Of a stretch of DNA of 5,013 nt, positions 1 to 5,013 are shown in pieces; within the stretch, counting starts at the first letter, position 1, and the number at the start of each line of letters is the position of its first letter. Below the pieces are notes generated by a model. That model worked only from the letters and a program-made list of their open reading frames with translations, ran no database searches and had not been told where the DNA came from. Source of the DNA: UMGS1474 sp050946775 (lineage in GTDB: Bacteria > Bacillota > Clostridia > Oscillospirales > Acutalibacteraceae); contig JBMNVL010000125.1 in the NCBI GenBank assembly GCA_050946775.1, positions 1-5,013 of the forward strand, read 5' to 3'. Position numbers and translations under genes: made by a program.

Positions 1-151
1 GCCCATTCCGATCATCGTCAAAAGCGTCTGCGATTTCGCGGACAACGCCAAATCGGACGATTACCAGCGCTTCGCGGCGTATTCCAGCTGCGAGTTCGCC
101 AAATATCTTTATGAAAACATCCTTCCGATGGATGATGAGGTGAAAGTATGA
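1..151 (+). CDS. C-terminal end of a nucleoside phosphorylase-superfamily protein (partial)
   Basis: The frame beginning at base 2 is open from the left edge to the TGA at 149-151 and gives 49 residues; the start lies outside the window. The piece contains VKSVCDFAD followed by a lysine, an aromatic FAAYSS segment and a closing helix FAKYLYENIL. This matches what I know of the last strand and helix of PNP/UDP-phosphorylase and MTA/SAH-nucleosidase-like proteins, where an Asp in this loop (here probably the D of CDFAD) contacts the purine base. The pattern is closer to the stand-alone or fused phosphorylase domains seen in bacterial signalling and effector proteins than to short housekeeping MTA/SAH nucleosidase tails. 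The N-terminal architecture cannot be seen, so substrate and any fused domain are unknown. Its stop codon overlaps the start of the receptor phosphatase gene by ATGA, which implies translational coupling and a shared operon. Confidence 0.72.
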   Translation, partial: PIPIIVKSVCDFADNAKSDDYQRFAAYSSCEFAKYLYENILPMDDEVKV

Positions 152-2331
152 GATACATACTCGGGATCAAGTTCGGCGGTCTTCAGCAAAAGATCTTCAA
201 TCTGGTGCTGATCTTCATCATCGCGCTGGTCGGTGTTTACGTCACCGTCAGCGTGGTGATGCAAAGCCAGCTCTCGAACGTGGTCGAAGAGGCCGGCCGG
301 GAACAACAGGCCGCCATCGTCAACGTTTCCGAGCTGACTATGAAGCAAACGATCGCCGCCACCATGAAGAAGACCACGGCGCTGCAGGCGTACATCGCCG
401 ACGATCTGTTCAGCGACGTGCGCAGCGACGTGTTGACGCTCCAGTCGCTCGCGACCGAGATCTATGAGCACGCCGACGCCTTCCCCGCTCATCCGTTTTC
501 GCCGCCGATCAAGGCCAACAACGGGATTGCCTCGGTCCAGATGCAGCACGAGACGGGGGTGGATCCTTACAAATCCGCGTCGCTCGGTCTGGCCGCCAAT
601 ATGAGCGAGATCATGCTGTCGATGTTCGAGAGTTCCGAACGGCTCAGCTCCTGCTTTGTGGCGACGGCGGACGGCTGCATCCTGTTTGTGGACGATCGCG
701 CCGGCTCTTATTTCGACGAAAACGGCGAGGTTTACGATTTTGAGGTGCGGGATCGCCCCTGGTACAAGCAGGCGGTCGCTGCCGGAAGGCTGATCTTCAC
801 CGGCGTCGAATCGGACGCGTTCACCGATATCGCCGGTCTGGTATGCGCTGCTCCCATCTACCGCGACGGTGAGCTGGTTGCCGTTGTGGGCGCCGACATC
901 TTCCTCACCGCCATCAGCGATTACGTGAAGGATACCGCCAGCTACGGCGGATTCGTCTGCGTGGTCAACCAAAACGGGCAGGTGCTCTTCTCCCCCAATA
1001 CCGAGGGCACCTTCAAGCCGGAGCTGTCCGCCGACGCGCCGGATCTTCGCCAAAGCGACAATCTGGATCTTTCCCGTTTTATCAACAAAGCGCTGACGAC
1101 CACCACCGGCATGGCGACCATTACCGTCGACGACACCGAGTATTACATGGTCGGCTCGCCGATGCCCACCGTGGGCTGGGCGGTCCTGTCCGCGGTGGAT
1201 AAGGCGATCACCCATCAGCCGACCGATCAGATGCTCAAAAGCTACGCGGATATCAGCCAAAACGCGCTGGACACCTACCAAGACAACGCCGCTCACGCCG
1301 GGCGGACGATCATCATCATCACCATCGTCATCCTTCTGCTCGCCACCGTTGGCGCTTTGTTCGTCGCCTCCCGGGTGGTCAAGCCGATCGAGCACATGAC
1401 CCGGCGGATCAATTCCCTGAGCGGTGAGGACACCGCCTTCGAGATGGAAAAGATCTACCGCACCGGCGACGAGATCGAGATCCTGGCCGAATCCTTTGCC
1501 GCCCTTTCGGGCAAAACGAGAGAGTATATCCGGCAGATCACCACCATCACCGCCGAAAAGGAGCGCATCGGCACCGAGCTGGCGCTGGCGACCCGGATCC
1601 AGGCGGATATGCTGCCCAACATCTATCCCGCCTTCCCCGACCGGCCGGAATTCGATATCTACGCTTCGATGGATCCGGCGCGGGAAGTGGGCGGCGATTT
1701 CTACGATTTCTTCCTGGTGGACGACGATCATCTGTGTATGCTGATCGCCGACGTATCCGGCAAGGGCGTACCCGCCGCGCTGTTTATGATGGCGTCGCGG
1801 ATCATTCTGGCCAGCAACGCCAAGCAGGGGCTCTCCCCGGCGGAGATACTGGCCCGCACCAACGAGACCATCTGCCAGAACAACCGGGAGGAAATGTTCG
1901 TCACCGTCTGGCTGGGCATTCTGGAGATCTCCACCGGCAAGCTGACCGCTGCCAACGCCGGACACGAATATCCGGTGCTGATGCAGGCGGGCGAGACGTT
2001 CGAGCTGGTCAAGGATAAGCACGGCTTCGTCATCGGCGGTATGGACGGAATGCGCTACAAGGAGTACGAATTGCTCCTCAAGCCCGGCGCCAAGCTGTTC
2101 TTGTACACCGACGGCGTGCCGGAAGCCACCAACGCCGGCAGCGAGCTGTTCGGCACCGAGCGGATGCTGGCCGCGCTCAACGACAATACCGGCGCCGCGC
2201 CGCAGGAGCTGCTCCATCAGGTTCGCCGCGCGGTGGACGACTTCGTGCAGGATGCCGAACAGTTTGACGATCTGACCATGCTGGGTCTGGAATACAAGGG
2301 AAACGACGATCCGCCGGCGGATCGCGCATAA
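148..2331 (+). CDS. dCache-HAMP-SpoIIE family transmembrane serine phosphatase (RsbU-like)
   Basis: A 727-residue membrane receptor that should dephosphorylate a phosphoserine on a STAS-domain partner. Order of parts: short cytoplasmic N-terminus; TM helix about 17-38; extracytoplasmic dCache-type sensor about 39-385, with the typical RDRPWYKQAV at 201-210, VVGADI at 246-251 and a second PAS-like half starting near YGGFVCVVNQNGQVL (266-280); TM helix about 386-408; HAMP about 409-461, with the VKPIEHM entry motif; a linker helix 462-490; and a PP2C/SpoIIE domain about 490-716. Catalytic motifs are all present: EVGGDFYDF (513-521), IADVSGKG (533-540), NAGHEYP (603-609), LYTDG (652-656) and FDDLTML (706-712), supplying the metal-binding aspartates D517, D535, D655 and D707/D708. 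The start is the ATG in the ATGA overlap with the upstream stop, with a GAGG about 7 bases before it. The sensor senses something outside the cell; the ligand is not known. The likely substrate is the STAS domain encoded two genes downstream. Confidence 0.95.
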   Translation: MRYILGIKFGGLQQKIFNLVLIFIIALVGVYVTVSVVMQSQLSNVVEEAGREQQAAIVNVSELTMKQTIAATMKKTTALQAYIADDLFSDVRSDVLTLQSLATEIYEHADAFPAHPFSPPIKANNGIASVQMQHETGVDPYKSASLGLAANMSEIMLSMFESSERLSSCFVATADGCILFVDDRAGSYFDENGEVYDFEVRDRPWYKQAVAAGRLIFTGVESDAFTDIAGLVCAAPIYRDGELVAVVGADIFLTAISDYVKDTASYGGFVCVVNQNGQVLFSPNTEGTFKPELSADAPDLRQSDNLDLSRFINKALTTTTGMATITVDDTEYYMVGSPMPTVGWAVLSAVDKAITHQPTDQMLKSYADISQNALDTYQDNAAHAGRTIIIITIVILLLATVGALFVASRVVKPIEHMTRRINSLSGEDTAFEMEKIYRTGDEIEILAESFAALSGKTREYIRQITTITAEKERIGTELALATRIQADMLPNIYPAFPDRPEFDIYASMDPAREVGGDFYDFFLVDDDHLCMLIADVSGKGVPAALFMMASRIILASNAKQGLSPAEILARTNETICQNNREEMFVTVWLGILEISTGKLTAANAGHEYPVLMQAGETFELVKDKHGFVIGGMDGMRYKEYELLLKPGAKLFLYTDGVPEATNAGSELFGTERMLAALNDNTGAAPQELLHQVRRAVDDFVQDAEQFDDLTMLGLEYKGNDDPPADRA
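2307..2324. repeat. 18-bp perfect palindrome at the 3' end of the phosphatase gene
   Basis: The nine bases cgatccgcc are followed directly by their reverse complement ggcggatcg. In RNA this could form a GC-rich stem of about 7 bp with a 4-base loop. It lies inside the last codons of the phosphatase gene (encoding part of the tail NDDPPADRA), five codon-lengths or less from its stop. What follows is an A-rich stretch, not a U-run, so it is not an intrinsic terminator for the + strand. It may simply reflect Asp-Pro-Pro-Ala-Asp codons in a GC-rich genome, or it may serve as an mRNA structure between cistrons. Confidence 0.55.
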
Positions 2332-2345
2332 AAACGGTCAAAAAA

Positions 2346-2351
2346 AGGAGG
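2346..2351 (+). promoter_or_regulatory. Shine-Dalgarno site AGGAGG deciding the lipoprotein start
   Basis: A full AGGAGG stands 8 bases before the ATG at 2360 and only 4 bases before another ATG at 2356. The spacing favours 2360. The frame from 2360 also begins MKKIICLALA, a proper lipoprotein signal, whereas the frame from 2356 gives no recognisable protein. The presence of an ideal ribosome site shows that translation of this gene is meant to begin before the in-frame TAG, not at the ATG at 2516. Confidence 0.9.
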
Positions 2352-2359
2352 ATAAATGT

Positions 2360-2422
2360 ATGAAAAAAATCATCTGCCTGGCACTGGCTTGCCTGATCGC
2401 CTGTCTCGCGTTTTCCGGGTGC
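2360..2422 (+). other. Lipoprotein signal peptide (SPase II type)
   Basis: The 21 codons starting at 2360 encode MKKI, a hydrophobic core rich in Leu, Ala, Ile and Cys, then AFSGC, with Cys21 as the predicted lipidated residue. Phe at -3 is less common than Leu but tolerated in Gram-positive lipoboxes. The low-complexity Thr/Ser/Pro linker that follows is typical of a tether between membrane anchor and an extracytoplasmic enzyme, which agrees with the carboxypeptidase domain downstream in the same frame. Confidence 0.88.
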
Positions 2423-3427
2423 GCCGGTTCGACGACGCCTGCCGAGACCCCGGCGACGAGCGAGCCGCAAACGACCCAAACCTCTTCTTAGGCCGTTTCT
2501 TCCGGTATCGACTACATGGCGCTGGTCAACAAGCTCCATCCCCTGCCCGAGGGTTGGGAGGACGCGCTGGAGACCGTGACCATCACCAATTCCATCGGCG
2601 ACGAGGTGGAAGTGGAGAAAAAAGCGTACGACGCGTATCAGCTTTTGAAGGCCGATCTCGAAAAAAACGACGGGGTCTATCTGGAGCTGGATTCCGCCCG
2701 CCGCAGCGTGGCTGAGCAGCAGCGGATCATGGACGATTTCACCGCCAAATACGGCGCCGATTACGCCGCCAAAACGGTCGCCACGCCCGGCTATTCCGAG
2801 CATCATACCGGATTGGCGCTGGATCTGTATTTCCGGCTGAACGGCAAGGACGTTTACGAAAACGAGGATATGGTGCAGTATCCCGAGATCTGGGAGAAGA
2901 TCCACAAAAAACTCGCGGACTACGGCTTCATCCTGCGGTATCTGCGGGATAAAGAGTACGTCACCGGCTACGGCTACGAGCCCTGGCACATCCGCTACAT
3001 CGACAGCGTCGACACCGCCAGGGAGATCATGGCCAAGGGCGTGACCTTCGAGGGCTACCTCGGGGCGGCGGTCGAGGGCAATCCCACCGTCGATTACGGC
3101 ACCTCGACGGCGTTCACCAAAGAGGAACTGGAGGAAGCCGTCGTGCAGATCAAATGCCAGTTCGCCAGCTATAACGGCTGCGAGCTCAAGAGCATCCGCT
3201 ACGCGGGCGACGAGACCAACAACGAAACGAATCTCGCCTGGCTCAACGACGGCAACGAGGGCGAGCCTTACGTCGCGTGCGCCGAATTCCTGATGAACTT
3301 CCATTCTCCCAAGGAAAACAACGGCCCGCTTGAACCGGATTTTGATTACAACGATTATCAATGGTGGCTGGCCCGTACCAAGGACGGCGGCTGGGAGGTC
3401 GCGGACCGCGGCTTCGGATCCCATTAA
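2360..3427 (+). CDS. Lipoprotein M15/VanY-type D-Ala-D-Ala carboxypeptidase, interrupted by an in-frame TAG
   Basis: From ATG 2360 to TAA 3425-3427 there are 355 codons in one frame with a single internal stop, TAG, at codon 44. Codons 1-21 form a lipoprotein signal peptide (MKKI, hydrophobic core, lipobox FSGC with Cys21). Codons 22-52 are a Thr/Ser/Pro/Glu/Gln-rich linker that contains the TAG. Codons about 80-225 are a peptidase M15B/VanY domain: SEHHTGLALD supplies the zinc ligands H148 and D155, and EPWHIRY supplies the catalytic E207 and third ligand H210. Such enzymes trim the terminal D-Ala of peptidoglycan stem peptides outside the membrane. Residues about 250-355 are an extra C-terminal domain rich in Trp, Asn and acidic residues, ending GGWEVADRGFG. 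Without readthrough the product is a 43-residue lipopeptide; a restart at ATG 2516 (codon 53) would give a 303-residue catalytic protein with no export signal and no visible ribosome site. An automatic gene caller would probably report only 2516-3427. Nonsense mutation, sequence error, or recoding remain open. Confidence 0.85.
2489..2491 (+). other. In-frame amber (TAG) codon splitting the carboxypeptidase gene
   Basis: The TAG is codon 44 of the frame begun at 2360, in the linker between Ser-Ser and Ala-Val-Ser-Ser. The same frame continues without any other stop to 3427. One C-to-T change at 2489 would restore CAG (Gln), which suits the surrounding Gln/Thr/Ser linker; TCG or TGG would also need only one change. 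The three genes with visible natural ends or starts around it stop with TGA, TAA and TAA, so TAG is not used as a terminator elsewhere in the window. Confidence 0.9.
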
Positions 3428-3430
3428 AAA

Positions 3431-3436
3431 AAGGAG
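3431..3436 (+). promoter_or_regulatory. Shine-Dalgarno site AAGGAG of the STAS-APH-HATPase gene
   Basis: AAGGAG lies 7 bases before the ATG at 3444 and only a few bases after the TAA of the carboxypeptidase gene. It fixes the start of the fusion gene at 3444, directly before the first beta strand of the STAS domain. The 16-base gap leaves no space for a separate promoter. Confidence 0.88.
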
Positions 3437-3443
3437 CGATACT

Positions 3444-5013
3444 ATGGCAAACAGCACTCTTCCTCTCGTAATCACCCTGACGGGGCGGATCGATTCCAAC
3501 AACGCGCCCATCGTGGAAAAAGACGTTATGGGGCAGGCCGAAGGTCACGAGGCTTCGCCCATCGTGCTCGACGCGTCGGGACTGGAATACATTTCCTCGG
3601 CCGGTCTGCGGGTGATCCTGCGGCTGAAAAAGACCCATCCCGATCTGCGCATCACCGAGGTGAACACCGAGGTCTACGACATTCTGGATATGACCGGCTT
3701 CACCGAGATGATGCCGGTGGAGAAAGCCTATCGCGTCGTCTCGGTGGAAGGCTGCGAGGAGATCGGGCGCGGCGCCAACGGCACCATCTACCGCATTGAC
3801 CAGGACAACGTCGTCAAGGTGTACAACAACGCCGACGCGCTGGCCGATATCCAGCACGAGCGGGAGGTCGCCAAGCTGGCGCTGATCCTGGGCATCCCCA
3901 CCGCCATTTCCTACGACGTCGTCAAGGTGGGCGAAAGCTACGGCTCGGTTTTCGAGCTGCTCAACGCCCGCTCGTTTTCCAAGATCCTTTCCACCGAGCC
4001 GGAGAAATTCGACTGGTGCGTGAAGGAATACGTGGAGATGCTCAAAAAGATCCACTCGACCGTCGTTCCCGAGGGCAAGCTGCCCGATATGAAGGAAACC
4101 GTCGTGGGCTGGGCGCGGTTTATGCAGGATTACCTGCCCAAAGAGGCGGGCGACAAGCTGATGCGGCTGGTCGAGGCGGTACCCCACGACGACCATATGA
4201 TCCACGGCGACTACCACACCAAGAATCTGGAGCTGGTGGGCGACGAGGTGCTGATCATCGATATGGACACCCTCGCCGTCGGCCATCCGGTGTTTGAACT
4301 GGCGAGTATGTTCAACTCCTTCGTCGGCTATTCCGAGGCGGATCACGAGGTGATCAAGCATTTCCAGGGCTTTGATTTCGAGACCGGATCGGCCTTTTGG
4401 CACGGCGCCTTGGCGGCGTATCTGGGCACCGACGACGAAAAAACGATCCGCGAGGTCGAGGACAAGGCCCGCATCATCGGCTATACCCGCATGATCCGCC
4501 GTTCCATCCGCCGCCACGGGTTGGAAACCGAGGCCGGCCGGGCGGAGATCGAGCTGTGGAAGGGCGAACTGCTGGAGCTGCTCGAAAAGACCGACACCCT
4601 GCTTTTCACCCGCAACGAGCTGGAGATCGAGGCGGAAAACGACAATCTGCCTCAGGTGCTCGACTTTATCGAGGAGCATCTCGACGAGATCGGCTGTCCG
4701 GCGAAAATCAAGATGCAGATCGCAGTCGCCGCGGAGGAGATCTTCGTCAACATCGCCAACTACGCCTACGATCCCGGCCGGGGCAAGGCCACGGTGCGGG
4801 TGGAGGTTTCCGACCGTCCGGTCACCGTGACCATCACCTTCATCGACAACGGCAAGCCCTTCGACCCCACCAAAAAGGCCGACCCCGACGTCTCCCTTTC
4901 CGCGCAGGAACGGGATATCGGCGGATTGGGCATCTTCATGACCAAGAAGATGATGGACGACGTGCGGTACGAATACGCCGACGGGCGCAACATCCTGACG
5001 CTGAAAAAGGACA
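3444..5013 (+). CDS. Fused STAS anti-sigma antagonist - APH-like kinase - RsbW-like HATPase protein (3' partial)
   Basis: The frame from ATG 3444 stays open for 523 codons to the window edge. Three domains follow one another. STAS (about 1-100): LDASGLEYISSAGLRVIL, with Ser52 (codon 3597-3599) aligned to the phosphoserine of SpoIIAA/RsbV. APH-like kinase (about 101-385): Gly-rich GRGANGTIYRI (108-118), VVKVY with Lys125, HERE with Glu139, Brenner-type HGDYHTKN (254-261) with Asp256 and Asn261, and IDMD (272-275) followed by VGHPVFELA; this resembles the small bacterial APH-like family first noted as Fibrobacter paralogues. HATPase of anti-sigma type (about 392-523): N-box EEIFVNIANYAY with Glu432 and Asn436, FIDNGKPFDP (467-475) and GGLGIF (493-498). 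All catalytic signatures look intact. The HATPase is nearly complete, so the stop should be within a few codons of the edge. In known partner switches the HATPase phosphorylates the STAS serine and binds a sigma factor; whether that happens in cis here, and what the middle kinase modifies, is unknown. Confidence 0.93.
   Translation, partial: MANSTLPLVITLTGRIDSNNAPIVEKDVMGQAEGHEASPIVLDASGLEYISSAGLRVILRLKKTHPDLRITEVNTEVYDILDMTGFTEMMPVEKAYRVVSVEGCEEIGRGANGTIYRIDQDNVVKVYNNADALADIQHEREVAKLALILGIPTAISYDVVKVGESYGSVFELLNARSFSKILSTEPEKFDWCVKEYVEMLKKIHSTVVPEGKLPDMKETVVGWARFMQDYLPKEAGDKLMRLVEAVPHDDHMIHGDYHTKNLELVGDEVLIIDMDTLAVGHPVFELASMFNSFVGYSEADHEVIKHFQGFDFETGSAFWHGALAAYLGTDDEKTIREVEDKARIIGYTRMIRRSIRRHGLETEAGRAEIELWKGELLELLEKTDTLLFTRNELEIEAENDNLPQVLDFIEEHLDEIGCPAKIKMQIAVAAEEIFVNIANYAYDPGRGKATVRVEVSDRPVTVTITFIDNGKPFDPTKKADPDVSLSAQERDIGGLGIFMTKKMMDDVRYEYADGRNILTLKKD

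Noticed and set aside
109..2217. 702-codon open frame on the - strand opposite the phosphatase gene
   Set aside because: It is the mirror of a gene with complete family motifs on the + strand; the protein is rich in Gly, His, Arg and Val in the manner of antisense frames of GC-rich genes and shows no domain.
2307..2345. Intrinsic terminator after the phosphatase gene
   Set aside because: The palindrome is followed by A-runs rather than a T-run on the + strand, and the next ribosome site follows at once.
2489..2491. TAG as a pyrrolysine codon
   Set aside because: No methylamine methyltransferase or pyl gene is visible, the codon lies in a disordered linker rather than an active site, and a one-base change to Gln explains it more simply.
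2356..2715. 119-codon + frame starting at the ATG four bases before the lipoprotein start
   Set aside because: Too close to the Shine-Dalgarno site, product is Arg/Gly-rich without a domain, and it is out of frame with both the signal peptide and the carboxypeptidase.
2177..3511. 444-codon open frame on the - strand across the carboxypeptidase gene
   Set aside because: Crosses two gene boundaries, has no recognisable motif and no good ribosome site; the + strand has clear M15 catalytic motifs.
3744..4600. An aminoglycoside resistance gene
   Set aside because: The APH fold is embedded between STAS and HATPase domains and resembles generic APH-like kinases; nothing in the sequence points to antibiotic modification.
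3243..4679. 478-codon open frame on the - strand opposite the STAS-APH gene
   Set aside because: Antisense shadow; the + strand frame contains three recognisable domains with intact catalytic motifs.
4617..5013. A separate anti-sigma kinase gene beginning near 4600
   Set aside because: The frame runs through without a stop; I found no ATG or GTG with a ribosome site ahead of the first HATPase strand, the first in-frame ATG (near 4711) already being inside the domain.

Overview
The window holds one strand of tightly packed genes, all on +, that reads as a signalling operon. It starts inside one gene and ends inside another. The high G+C coding sequence, the strong AGGAGG-type ribosome sites, a lipoprotein signal of the Gram-positive type and the RsbU/RsbV/RsbW-like parts suggest a high-GC member of the Clostridia (Oscillospiraceae-like). 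That placement is an inference from style, not from a marker gene. Layout: (1) positions 1-151, the last 49 codons of a nucleoside-phosphorylase-superfamily protein; (2) 148-2331, a membrane receptor phosphatase built as TM - dCache sensor - TM - HAMP - SpoIIE/PP2C phosphatase, overlapping gene 1 by ATGA; (3) 2360-3427, a lipoprotein M15/VanY-type D-Ala-D-Ala carboxypeptidase whose reading frame is broken by a single in-frame TAG between the lipoprotein signal and the catalytic domain; (4) 3444-5013 and beyond, an open frame of at least 523 codons that fuses a STAS anti-sigma-antagonist domain, an aminoglycoside-phosphotransferase-like (APH) kinase domain and an RsbW-like HATPase domain. Gaps between genes are -4, 28 and 16 bases. 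I see no promoter and no intrinsic terminator, so all four genes are probably cotranscribed from a promoter upstream of the window. How the parts may work together (inference): in classical partner switching, an RsbW/SpoIIAB-type kinase phosphorylates a serine on an RsbV/SpoIIAA-type STAS protein, and an RsbU/SpoIIE-type phosphatase removes it in response to a signal. Here the phosphatase carries an extracellular small-molecule sensor, while the STAS substrate and the HATPase kinase are joined in one polypeptide with a second, unrelated kinase fold between them. No sigma factor is visible, so the final output is unknown. The most interesting points are the STAS-APH-HATPase fusion and the in-frame amber codon of the carboxypeptidase gene, which is the only TAG trinucleotide I found on the + strand of the whole window.
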